NCBI GenBank assembly: GCA_964360255.1
Contig: CAYHVK010000002.1
Span: 124,001-188,000 of the forward strand
DNA: 64,000 nt
Origin: CAYHVK01 sp964360255
Lineage (GTDB): Bacteria > Bdellovibrionota > Bdellovibrionia > Bdellovibrionales > UBA1609
Direction: 5' to 3'
Each line of letters opens with the position of its first letter. Within the stretch, counting starts at the first letter, position 1. Position numbers and translations under genes: made by a program. The notes below the pieces were generated by a model that saw only the letters and a program-made list of their open reading frames with translations, was not told the DNA's origin and made no database searches. Positions 8,663 to 17,228 of this stretch are shown piece by piece.

Positions 8663-9664
8663 ATGTTCGATAAAATCAGAAACCCCAATAAAGAGCGCAG
8701 CTACAAAAAGATCTTCGCCGTCGTCTTATTCGGTATGATTTGCCTCAGTTTCGTGTTTATGGGTCTGACTCCAGGTCAAAACAACGGTTTTCAGGGTGCA
8801 GGAGCCGTAGCGTATGTGAATAGTGCGGTGATCTCAGTTGGGGAGTTTCGTGAGCGTTTAGAGTATAACGAGCGACAAAGTGGAGGAATGGCTAATCAGG
8901 GTTCTGCTGCTGAGCGCCAAGCTCGAGCTTCTGAGATGCGAGCTCGTACAATCAATGAGCTTGTGGACCAGCAGCTGATCGCGCAAGCCGCGCAGGAAGC
9001 GGGTATTACAGCCCCGGACAATGCGGTTCGAGACCAAATTACGAGTATCCCGGCCTTTCAAGATGGCGGACAGTTTGATCGTTTACGTTATGACCAATAC
9101 TTGAACTTCAGCCGATCAACTCCAGGTGAGTTTGAAGATAAAGTTCGCCGTCAGGTGATCGACAATCAGCTTCGCCAGGCTTTTTTCAGAGCTTTAAAGA
9201 GCCCCGAGCCACTGAGTCAGCTTGAAAGTGAACTTCGTGAAACGAAGCTCAATATTGAGTTTGCCCAGTTTGCGGCCGATTCGGTTCCGGCTGATAAATT
9301 GGCGGCTTTAGAAGAAACGCTAAAAGTAGGTCAATCACCAGAGGCCTTTATTGCAGCTAATAAATTGAAATGGCAAGAAACGGGTTCGGTTGACCTAGGC
9401 AATAGCAGCTTTTTACCAAACTTAGGTGAGCATCAAAATGTTGTGGACGCTGCTTTAGGCGTAAAACCCGGCCAAGTGGTCGGACACGTTGTGCGCTCAG
9501 GCCCACAAATGTTTATCGTGAAGCTTAAGAGCCTATCTGTAGCAACGGCTAAAACAGATGCGACACCAAGCCCATTCTCGTTAGCTCCATTCGAGGCGCT
9601 GAACAATTGGTCACGCTCGGTGAAAGAGAAAGCTAAGATTCAGATTAATAATGCGATGATGTAA
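8663..9664 (+). CDS. PpiD/SurA-type membrane-anchored periplasmic chaperone
   Basis: 333 residues. One membrane anchor at about 17-35 is followed by a SurA/PpiD N-terminal chaperone region (VAYVNSAVISVGEFRERLEYNER, TINELVDQQLIAQAAQEAGITAPDNAVRDQI, FDRLRYDQYL). The C-terminal part, about 240-310, has only the tail of a parvulin-like fold. At 333 residues it is about half the length of E. coli PpiD, so it is probably a chaperone with a reduced or missing isomerase domain. An AAAGGAGTCC ribosome site precedes the ATG. It is divergent from the mre operon, so both share the 79-bp spacer 8584-8662. Its likely job is handling newly exported outer-membrane proteins. Confidence 0.8.
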   Translation: MFDKIRNPNKERSYKKIFAVVLFGMICLSFVFMGLTPGQNNGFQGAGAVAYVNSAVISVGEFRERLEYNERQSGGMANQGSAAERQARASEMRARTINELVDQQLIAQAAQEAGITAPDNAVRDQITSIPAFQDGGQFDRLRYDQYLNFSRSTPGEFEDKVRRQVIDNQLRQAFFRALKSPEPLSQLESELRETKLNIEFAQFAADSVPADKLAALEETLKVGQSPEAFIAANKLKWQETGSVDLGNSSFLPNLGEHQNVVDAALGVKPGQVVGHVVRSGPQMFIVKLKSLSVATAKTDATPSPFSLAPFEALNNWSRSVKEKAKIQINNAMM

Positions 9665-9666
9665 GA

Positions 9667-10554
9667 TTATCTCAGGCCAATGTGTATGTTCTTTAATGCA
9701 TTCAAGTTGGCTTTCATTCCTTCAGTTAAAAAGGCACAAGCCACCAACGTTTGTTTTTGAGGATTACAGTACATATAAAAATTGGCACTGTTTCCAATCA
9801 TAAAGCGCAGGCCCATACCTGCGCCAGAATTGAGTCCACTTTTGGGTTTGATTTGCTCGGGTTCAAGCGTGGCTACAAGATGATTGATAACAGCGCCTCT
9901 ATTTATAGAGCCATAAAAATCTTCGCATCCTACGACGATTCGATAATCAGTAAATTTACAAAATAGATTCGCCTTTTTATCATCGGGCAAACGAATAACC
10001 TCTGTGCGGTGGACATACTGATAAATATGTTCGCCCTTCGAGTTCACAGGGGCATGAAAAAGCGCATTAGTTATAAGCTCATCGGCAGTTTGTATGCAGA
10101 GATCCAAAACTCCAGCTGTTTTTGGCTTCTTTTTTAAGAAGTCTTCAAGTTCGGTGAGCAAAAAGCCGCGATTTTCAGTTGATGAAAAAGGTAAAATGAG
10201 CTCTGAGTTTTTATCTTCTTCGGTAGTAGTCCCCCCGGATAGAATAAAAGGCAGAGGATTATTTAAAAAAGACATGGGTCGTGCGATCATAAGTGCAGAA
10301 GTTAAAATTTCTTGAGCAAAATCTGGACGATTTATTTGTACGATGTGAATAAACCCAGCTTTGATTATTTCTGACATGCTTTTTAAGTCGCCGCTCCGCA
10401 TGACTACAACAAAGGTTTCTGGATTGCGAAAAGTAGCTATATTTTTAAAATCGTCAGGGTAATAAAGGTAGCGTACGCCAGTGATCAGACTTTCTAGATT
10501 CTTGTGGCTTGATACTGGCCAAATTGATTTGAACTCATGAAATACATATTTCAT
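9667..10554 (-). CDS. RsbW-like HATPase with receiver-like N-terminus (partner-switch kinase candidate)
   Basis: 295 residues. Residues about 150-270 hold a GHKL/RsbW-type ATPase: N box with E159 and N163 (TADELITNALFHAP), D212-F-Y-G215 in place of the usual DxGxG, and a glycine box GAGMGLR (244-250). Residues 1-100 resemble the second half of a receiver fold (FVVVMRSGDLKSMSEIIKAGFIHIVQI) without a recognisable phospho-acceptor. RsbW-type kinases phosphorylate a Ser/Thr on STAS antagonists and sequester a target such as a sigma factor. The ATG at 10554 overlaps the STAS gene by 4 bp, which supports a functional pair. The target is unknown and no sigma factor is adjacent. Confidence 0.72.
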   Translation of the reverse strand: MKYVFHEFKSIWPVSSHKNLESLITGVRYLYYPDDFKNIATFRNPETFVVVMRSGDLKSMSEIIKAGFIHIVQINRPDFAQEILTSALMIARPMSFLNNPLPFILSGGTTTEEDKNSELILPFSSTENRGFLLTELEDFLKKKPKTAGVLDLCIQTADELITNALFHAPVNSKGEHIYQYVHRTEVIRLPDDKKANLFCKFTDYRIVVGCEDFYGSINRGAVINHLVATLEPEQIKPKSGLNSGAGMGLRFMIGNSANFYMYCNPQKQTLVACAFLTEGMKANLNALKNIHIGLR

Positions 10555-11021
10555 TTTTTAAGAAAATTGAAGAAATTAGGAAGCACGTCCATCTCCATTT
10601 CCTTTTTGTTATCGTCGAAGACTTTCGGCGAGTGAATGACATGAGACGCATCGATTTCTTTACCCAATGTAAACAGTACGTCTTTTCTTACGCCAGACCC
10701 ATCCGTTGATAGATGGGGTACGAAAAAAGAACGTATTTTTACATTTTTAGATAAAGTTCCAATAACATTATTGAACGTTTTAATAAAAATGACCGGACAG
10801 TTTTCAATACTGGCGATTGTGGGTGGGCGAATATCTTGAACCCACTTGCACCAATTTTTAGTGCCCACAGAATTAATCCCGGTAGCTTGACCTAAGTCTA
10901 TAACCATTGATTGAGGCGTTTCTGTGATAGGTAAAAAAATAGCATTTTCGTCGATATATCCTGAAATAGAAACTTTCAGTTCGCTTCCAACCATCTTTTT
11001 TTCAATTGTGAATGTTTTCAT
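10551..11021 (-). CDS. STAS-domain anti-anti-sigma-type antagonist
   Basis: 156 residues. The pattern KVSISGYIDENAIF, MVIDLGQATGINSVGTKNWCKWV, then a conserved strand (CPVIFIKTFNNVIGTL) fits a STAS fold. S-V in GINSVGTKNW lies at the usual phospho-serine region of RsbV/SpoIIAA. The C-terminal 50 residues (after VRKDVLFTLGKEID) go beyond a minimal STAS domain. It is immediately upstream of and overlapping the HATPase gene, and divergent from a PP2C phosphatase gene. The three together have the parts of an RsbV-RsbW-RsbU partner switch. Phospho-site assignment is inference. Confidence 0.72.
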   Translation of the reverse strand: MKTFTIEKKMVGSELKVSISGYIDENAIFLPITETPQSMVIDLGQATGINSVGTKNWCKWVQDIRPPTIASIENCPVIFIKTFNNVIGTLSKNVKIRSFFVPHLSTDGSGVRKDVLFTLGKEIDASHVIHSPKVFDDNKKEMEMDVLPNFFNFLKK

Positions 11022-11042
11022 AATAAGCCCGTACTAGCCAAA

Positions 11043-11117
11043 GATGTAAACTATCATTTCTCATAGTTAATATAATGATTTTCTAATTAGTAGAATAATA
11101 CAATGTAAACTTACATT
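11043..11117. promoter_or_regulatory. Two operator-like repeats in the divergent STAS / PP2C promoter region
   Basis: GATGTAAACTATCATT (11043-11058) and AATGTAAACTTACATT (11102-11117) match at 13 of 16 positions with starts 59 bp apart. The second is a near-perfect dyad, AATGTAA-AC-TTACATT. A perfect TATAAT lies between them at 11071-11076 on the plus strand. This arrangement fits a single regulator bound at two sites controlling both divergent transcripts; the regulator is unknown. Confidence 0.55.
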
Positions 11118-11131
11118 TAACAGTTGGGTTT

Positions 11132-14100
11132 ATGGGGCATACGGTCGGACGTCAGATTCAGCATTATAAAATAGATAGAACCATACTTGAAAGCCCTTTT
11201 GAGGTTTTGTACGAAGGTTTTTGTCAAAAGACTGAAAAAGCGGTTTTGTTAAAGTCCTATAAAAAATCAATACAAATGCAGTCGGCATCAGAGGCAGTTA
11301 GTACTGAGGCGACATATTTTAAAGAAGCCAATTTGCCCCATGTGCCTCTGCTGATTGAGATGACCCAAGAGGGAGGGGTATCATACCTGGTTATTGAACG
11401 ACCGGATGGAATTTTTCTATCAGAAGTATTAAATAATAAAATTTCATTAAATGAAAAATTAGAAATTGCCATAGGACTTTTGAATTTAATAGCCGAATTA
11501 CATAAACAGCGTTGGCTTTTACTTGATTTTAATTTCTCTAAGATAATTTGGAATCGTGAAAAAAAATTAATCCATTTAATCGATCTTTTGCCGATGATGA
11601 AAAAAGCAAAAGATGGTATTGTAGCGAAACAAGTTCCGCGTAATATCGCATATTGTTCTCCTGAACAGACAGGGCGATCAAATCGTGCCATTGACGAACG
11701 TTCAGATATTTATGTTGCTGGTATGTCACTCTATCATTTGTTTGCAGGTGAGTATCCGGTCAGTCCAAACGATATAATGCGAGCTGTACATTTTCATATG
11801 GCCTTCTCTTTGCCAAAGCTGAACCTAGAAAATCATAATCTATCGACTGTACTCAATAAAATTCTAGGTAAAATGACTGCGAAGCCAAAAGATGAGCGCT
11901 ATCAATCGGCGTTGGGCGTTCAATACGATTTAACTCAGATTCGCGATCGTCTGAACCAAAAGGAAGATATCTCAGAAATCCCTATTGCCTCACAAGACTA
12001 CTCAAGTGACTTGGTGCTTTCTCAAGAATTATACGGGCGAAAAACCGAGCTGGAAGCTTTGCGGACACAACTGGCAAAAATTGATTTTACGGGAATTGAA
12101 CTTGTTTTTATTAAGGGTCCCTCTGGTATCGGGAAGTCCTCTTTAATTAAAGAGTTCATGAGTCAGCTTGACCTAGATCGCTACCTTTTCGTGTCTGGTA
12201 AATATCGTGAACTTGAGCAAAATGAGTATTTTCGTGGCATTATACATGCCTGTGAACAAATTATTAGACGTAAGTTGATCAGCTCCGATATTGAACGGTC
12301 AGCCTGGCTAGCGCGCACGAGTGAAAGCATAGGTGATAACTGGGGCGTGATTACGCAGATTCTACCGGGTCTCGAGACCCTATTGGCGCGTAAGCCAATG
12401 GATTTAAGTTTAACTCCATCTGAGATGAGAATACGGCTCATTGAAGCAGTACATAGATTTATCATTTCGTCTGCGACAAAAGAAAATCCATTGATTCTCT
12501 TCTTTGATGACATTCAATGGTTTGATCAAGGGAGTAAAGATGTAATTCTGAAGCTGGCTTCAGAAGAGACTTCACAAAATATCTTGTTGATGTGCTCTTA
12601 CAGGGGTGAACATATCAGTGAAACCCATGAAGTTACACAGCTGCTTAAAAGCTTGAAAAAAATAGAAAAATCTTATTCAGAAATAGAGCTTTCATCAATT
12701 GAGAATTCTGAAATCGCCGCATTGGTTAAAGATTCATTAGACCCAGTTGTGGGAGACGTAGAGGCATTTGTTAAGCTGATCGAGATTAAGACAGGCGGAA
12801 ATCCATTTTTTGTTAAGCAATTCCTTTATCATATTTTTGACCAGGGAATTTTGAAAAGAAATAATAATTGGGCCTGGACATGGGATAATGAGAAAATCGT
12901 CGCACTTAAAGCTGTGGCAACTGTAATTGAGTTGCTCGAGGGGCGAATTGAGCAATTACCAAGCGATGTGCGTAATTTGTTGTTAAGAGTTTCATGCTTT
13001 GACGGTTGGTTCACTCGTAACCAACTCACAAGTTGGTTTGAATATGAAGATTATTTTTTAAATCGTGCCCTCATTGTACTTGAGTCTGAAAATTACATTT
13101 ATTCGGATAAAGAGAGTAACTTTTATATATTTCATGACCGTATTCGTGAGGCAGCTTATGGGCTATTATCACAAGTCGAAAAGCGTAAAGTTCACGCAAC
13201 AATTGGTGAAAAGCTTCTTATAGAGTATGAGGCCAAAAAAACTCAAGAGGTTTTGTTGAAGGCCACGAGCCATCTGAATGAGAGCTTTGATGTTACGCTT
13301 TCTGTAGAAAAGCGCTTAGCGCTGGCAAGAATGAATTCTGAAGTGGCTCGACAAGCTCGGGCGGTCAGTGCTTTTGATGTGGCCCATCACTTTGCAGACA
13401 AGGGTATTGGGGCATTAGTAGGTCTTGAAGAGAAGGAGCACTCTGATCTTTATTTTGATCTTAAGCTTATTATTGCAGAATGCATTTTTTTAAAAGGTGA
13501 GCTTAAAGAAGCTGCAGAAATATTTAGTAAACTTGAAAAAATTAGAGTTTTAAATACTAAAAAAGCCAGCCTTTATATCGTTTATATGGATTTGCTGCAT
13601 ACAACTAGCGATTTTAGATCAGTGTTGATTTTCGGGCGAAAAGCATTGGCATTATTCGGTATTCAGCTGCCACACAAAATTAAAAAAATTAGAATTATTT
13701 GGAATATTTTGCTGACGCAGATTAAGCTAAAAAAAATTGGCATTGATAATGTTGCAAAAATAAAACGAGTCGAAGACCAAAAAGTGGCTTTAATTCAAGA
13801 GATTTACGCTCGTATTGGAAGTGCAGGATACTTTTTTGATAAACCTTTCTATGCCTATTCTGTGATTAAGATCATGCGGTTTATGCTCATTTACGGCGCA
13901 AATCCTTCTGCTGCGTCAACTGCAATTTTCTATTCTGTTTTTATTGCGCATAAATTTAACAAGTATGAAGAAAATTTTAGGCTCGCTTTAAAGTGCCAAG
14001 AGCTTTATGAGCGCTTGGATGGCATACCCAATTCAGGTCGTGGTATTTTTGGTTTGGGCGGATTTATGTTGCCGTGGGTACGCCCGTTATCAGAAGCCAT

Positions 14101-16342
14101 TGAGACTCTGGATCGTGTATTTGTGCAACTCAAGCGCCTCGGCGATCCAGTCATTTCAAATTTTGTGTCCCTCTATATAAGCACATTAAGGTTTCAATCT
14201 GGCGAACCATTGATTGCCGTTCAAGAAGAAACTAAGAGAATGCTAAAAGAGGTGGCTAAATCTGGAGACTCGACAATCGTGGACTGTTTAGTGCCCACTA
14301 TGATTTCATGTTCACGACTCTTAGGCGAAAATATTGAAGAGTATTTTAGCAAAAGTGCAGATGGCTCATCTTCTGCTTTTATAGTGCGTGTGCTGGGTTC
14401 GAATGTTGAGAATATTAAGGCTTGGTATGGTACTCAGACTCTAATGGTAGATACAATTCTGCAAGATCGAGAGGGTATCGCTCGATCTTTAAAATTAGCT
14501 GAAATCAGTGTTGATGCGACACCCTTTTCATTTACTATCTCTAATTATTATCTCTTTTCAAGTCTTTACTATTTTGATGAGATAACCCAAGGGCGCATCA
14601 CAAAAAAATCAATACAAAATAAACTCAAAGTGAGCCGAAATAAGCTCAAGAAATGGGCAGAGGTTAACCCACTTACATTTGAACCTTTTTGGACCATGTT
14701 TCAGGCAGAGTCTTATATTGCCGAAGGTGATTTCTCTAAAGCTTCTGCATTTTATATTGAGTGTATAGAGAGTGCCATGCGGTCGGGTAACCTATTGTTT
14801 CAGGCCTTTGCAAATGAACGTTTTGGCAGATATTGCTTATCTGAGAAAAAAATGAGTCTTGGTTATAGTTGTTTAACTTCATCATTGCATTCTTATAATG
14901 ATTGGCAAGCCAAGGTAAAAGTTGAGCAAATGCAAGCCGAATTTCCAGCCCTGAGAATGGTTCAATTGGAGTCAGGCTTAGAGGCTACAAGTACGTCTAA
15001 TGAAGTTGTAAATACAAAAACTCTTGATGTTCTTTCGGTAATTAAATCTTGCCAAATTATTGGTAATGAAATGGACATATCAAAGCTTTTGAGTCAGATA
15101 GTCTTTCTGTTGATCGAAAATGCTGGGGCCGAGAAGGGTCATATTTTCTTAAAAACAAACAACGAGCTGTTTCTTCGTGCCACGTCATTAGGTAAGCGCC
15201 CAGAAGATGTGCAGATTCTGAATCGTAAGTTGGAGTCTGTTGATACGGCATCTCTATCTTTAGTGAAGTATGTCGAACTTTCCCATGAATCTGTAATTGT
15301 TGAAGATGCTCAAATCAATGAGATGGTCAGAAATGATATGTATGTTCGCATGGCGGGATGCAAATCAATTTTATGTCTGCCGATTTTAAATAAGGGCCAG
15401 TTGTTGGGTGTTATTTGGCTAGAGAACAATTCTGCCACTGGAGTTTTTGATAATCAGCGGGCTGAAGTTCTTGAGCTCTTGGCGGCGCAAGCTTCAATAT
15501 CATTTGAAAATGCTCGGCTCTTTGATCAAGAGCAAGAAAAGATGCGTATGGAAGGCGAGCTTCGAGTCGCTCAAACTGTGCAGAATACGCTGTTTGAAAT
15601 CCCAGATGGAAAAATTTCTGACTTTCAAATATCGGGTTCGATTGAAGCGGCTTCTGAATGTGGTGGAGATTGGTGGCATTATGGTAGTTTCGGATCTTTA
15701 AATTATTTTTGTATTGGCGATGCAACGGGGCATGGCGTATCTGCAGCACTTATTACAAGTGCTGTCAGGTCTGCTATGGCCAGCGTTGAATTTTTAAGTG
15801 AAATATCCGCGGTGCAAATTATTCGCCTATTGAATAATTCAGTTAGCCAAACATCAAAAGGCGAAATTAACATGACGATGTTTCTGGCGGTTTATGATAA
15901 AGAAAAAAATCAGTTTACTTATTGTAATAATAGTCATGAACCCACCATACACATTCCTTGGGAGTGGATTGAGGAGCTTAGAGTTTTATCGCGAACAGAT
16001 CGGTTGGCGGCTAACAAGCGTTTTCGCAAAGAAATTACTTTTCTTGATAGCCTAAGTGGCCCAGCTTTAGGAGCACAAAAGTCACCAGCTTTAACTGAAT
16101 CTTTGCACAGCGTACAGTCCAAGGACTATTTGTTTTGTTACACCGATGGCCTCCCAGAAATGGTCGCTGAAGATGGCAAAATTCTTGGTGAGCGAATGTT
16201 TATTAACATGTTGGCCGAGACCCTATTTGAAGAAAATGAAATTTCACGTATGCGCAGTCTGCTTCGGGATAAATTGCGACAATTTAGAGGTGAGGCACAG
16301 TTGAAGGACGATGTGACTTTCTTCTTTACTCAGAAGGCATAG
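11132..16342 (+). CDS. Pseudokinase - AAA ATPase - TPR-like - GAF - PP2C/SpoIIE giant signalling protein
   Basis: 1736 residues. Residues 10-270 form a Ser/Thr-kinase fold ending in the family marker YCSPEQTGRSNRAIDERSDIY (174-194). K41 and D132 remain, but the catalytic-loop Asn is K137 (DFNFSK), the DFG is D151-L-L, and the glycine loop is degraded, so it is probably a pseudokinase. Residues about 305-560 are an AAA_16-type ATPase, with Walker A GPSGIGKSS near 328-336 and Walker B LILFFDDIQWFD near 455-466. About 680-1250 is helical, TPR-like. About 1298-1459 is a GAF domain. About 1475-1736 is a PP2C/SpoIIE phosphatase with GGDWW, GDATGHG, YTDGL and KDDVTFF intact. It is predicted to dephosphorylate the divergent STAS protein in response to a GAF or ATPase input. 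The phosphatase call is strong; the partner is inferred from context. Confidence 0.9.
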   Translation: MGHTVGRQIQHYKIDRTILESPFEVLYEGFCQKTEKAVLLKSYKKSIQMQSASEAVSTEATYFKEANLPHVPLLIEMTQEGGVSYLVIERPDGIFLSEVLNNKISLNEKLEIAIGLLNLIAELHKQRWLLLDFNFSKIIWNREKKLIHLIDLLPMMKKAKDGIVAKQVPRNIAYCSPEQTGRSNRAIDERSDIYVAGMSLYHLFAGEYPVSPNDIMRAVHFHMAFSLPKLNLENHNLSTVLNKILGKMTAKPKDERYQSALGVQYDLTQIRDRLNQKEDISEIPIASQDYSSDLVLSQELYGRKTELEALRTQLAKIDFTGIELVFIKGPSGIGKSSLIKEFMSQLDLDRYLFVSGKYRELEQNEYFRGIIHACEQIIRRKLISSDIERSAWLARTSESIGDNWGVITQILPGLETLLARKPMDLSLTPSEMRIRLIEAVHRFIISSATKENPLILFFDDIQWFDQGSKDVILKLASEETSQNILLMCSYRGEHISETHEVTQLLKSLKKIEKSYSEIELSSIENSEIAALVKDSLDPVVGDVEAFVKLIEIKTGGNPFFVKQFLYHIFDQGILKRNNNWAWTWDNEKIVALKAVATVIELLEGRIEQLPSDVRNLLLRVSCFDGWFTRNQLTSWFEYEDYFLNRALIVLESENYIYSDKESNFYIFHDRIREAAYGLLSQVEKRKVHATIGEKLLIEYEAKKTQEVLLKATSHLNESFDVTLSVEKRLALARMNSEVARQARAVSAFDVAHHFADKGIGALVGLEEKEHSDLYFDLKLIIAECIFLKGELKEAAEIFSKLEKIRVLNTKKASLYIVYMDLLHTTSDFRSVLIFGRKALALFGIQLPHKIKKIRIIWNILLTQIKLKKIGIDNVAKIKRVEDQKVALIQEIYARIGSAGYFFDKPFYAYSVIKIMRFMLIYGANPSAASTAIFYSVFIAHKFNKYEENFRLALKCQELYERLDGIPNSGRGIFGLGGFMLPWVRPLSEAIETLDRVFVQLKRLGDPVISNFVSLYISTLRFQSGEPLIAVQEETKRMLKEVAKSGDSTIVDCLVPTMISCSRLLGENIEEYFSKSADGSSSAFIVRVLGSNVENIKAWYGTQTLMVDTILQDREGIARSLKLAEISVDATPFSFTISNYYLFSSLYYFDEITQGRITKKSIQNKLKVSRNKLKKWAEVNPLTFEPFWTMFQAESYIAEGDFSKASAFYIECIESAMRSGNLLFQAFANERFGRYCLSEKKMSLGYSCLTSSLHSYNDWQAKVKVEQMQAEFPALRMVQLESGLEATSTSNEVVNTKTLDVLSVIKSCQIIGNEMDISKLLSQIVFLLIENAGAEKGHIFLKTNNELFLRATSLGKRPEDVQILNRKLESVDTASLSLVKYVELSHESVIVEDAQINEMVRNDMYVRMAGCKSILCLPILNKGQLLGVIWLENNSATGVFDNQRAEVLELLAAQASISFENARLFDQEQEKMRMEGELRVAQTVQNTLFEIPDGKISDFQISGSIEAASECGGDWWHYGSFGSLNYFCIGDATGHGVSAALITSAVRSAMASVEFLSEISAVQIIRLLNNSVSQTSKGEINMTMFLAVYDKEKNQFTYCNNSHEPTIHIPWEWIEELRVLSRTDRLAANKRFRKEITFLDSLSGPALGAQKSPALTESLHSVQSKDYLFCYTDGLPEMVAEDGKILGERMFINMLAETLFEENEISRMRSLLRDKLRQFRGEAQLKDDVTFFFTQKA

Positions 16343-16358
16343 TCCGCCGTGAGGCGGG
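16342..16358. other. GC-rich hairpin after the PP2C gene
   Basis: GTCCGCC-GTGA-GGCGGGC forms a 7-bp stem (one wobble) just after the PP2C stop codon. No T-tract follows, so it is not a clear intrinsic terminator. Confidence 0.4.
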
Positions 16359-16419
16359 CATGGCGACCATTACCGTGCGGAATTTACCTAGCTCTTATAG
16401 CTAAATTTGGCGGCCGATG

Positions 16420-17001
16420 TTAAAAAGTAAAAGAAAGTCCCATTGAAGGGTAGATGAGATCTTTTGAATAAGACACGTCTTCTTTGGTCGTATCCGTCAC
16501 TGTCTCGCTGTAGCTCGATTGCTGGTAGTTCAGCCGCGCGCCAAGTGAAAACATTTCTGAAAAATAAAACTGATAGCCGATATCGGCGGCGATGCCGGTG
16601 CCGCGCCACTCTTCTTCGGCTGCGCCGGTTCTTTCATATGTGGCGTTCGTTTCGAGATTGTAAGCAAGGCCCAGGCGCCAATTGTGATCACGGTCTAAGT
16701 AAATGATAAAAGCAGGCCCCATTTGCGTACTCGAGTAATCGATTGTTGTCGCATCGTCTTCGGTCGCCGTGGTGTAACTGGCGTAGTTCCAGCCGGCAAC
16801 ATACCTGCCTTTTTTATCGATCGAGAAGCCAAAGTAAAATGCATAAGCCGTAACCGAATGCGAACTGTCGGTCTCCCCTGAAGTTGTGTCGGTAAAATAG
16901 AAAACGTTCATATCGATGACAGCCGCATGCACACTGATAGTGAGTGTTGAGCAGAGCGCAAAAAGCCATAATTGAATCGTCGATCGAATCCATCTTTTCA
17001 T
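16420..17001 (-). CDS. Small outer-membrane beta-barrel protein
   Basis: 193 residues from the ATG at 17001, chosen because a signal peptide (MKRWIRSTIQLWLFALCSTLTISVHA) begins there and a GAG lies 7 bases upstream; the same frame opens 8 codons earlier. The mature part alternates polar and hydrophobic residues in short strands (VTAYAFYFGFSI, GPAFIIYLDRDHNWRLGLAYNLE, FSLGARLNYQQSSY) and ends MGLSFTF, with the C-terminal Phe typical of outer-membrane barrels. About eight strands are expected. No specific function is recognised. It converges on the PP2C gene and diverges from the subtilase. Confidence 0.75.
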   Translation of the reverse strand: MKRWIRSTIQLWLFALCSTLTISVHAAVIDMNVFYFTDTTSGETDSSHSVTAYAFYFGFSIDKKGRYVAGWNYASYTTATEDDATTIDYSSTQMGPAFIIYLDRDHNWRLGLAYNLETNATYERTGAAEEEWRGTGIAADIGYQFYFSEMFSLGARLNYQQSSYSETVTDTTKEDVSYSKDLIYPSMGLSFTF

Positions 17002-17228
17002 CAGTAACTCTATCGGCTGACTCAAATTGAGAATTCACAAGGCGATGGTCTAACTTTGTCCCCCAAATCTCATAACAGCTCCCAGAACTATTTTGTCACC
17101 GTCTCAGTCCAAAACGAAATTTACAAAATCTCATTCTGAGGCGAAAATAATTTCCACCAGCTCAAACCTATTTGAGCCCGGCTTAAATTTCACTCAAACT
17201 GTCTAGATCTTTGTCCGATAGATTAAAC

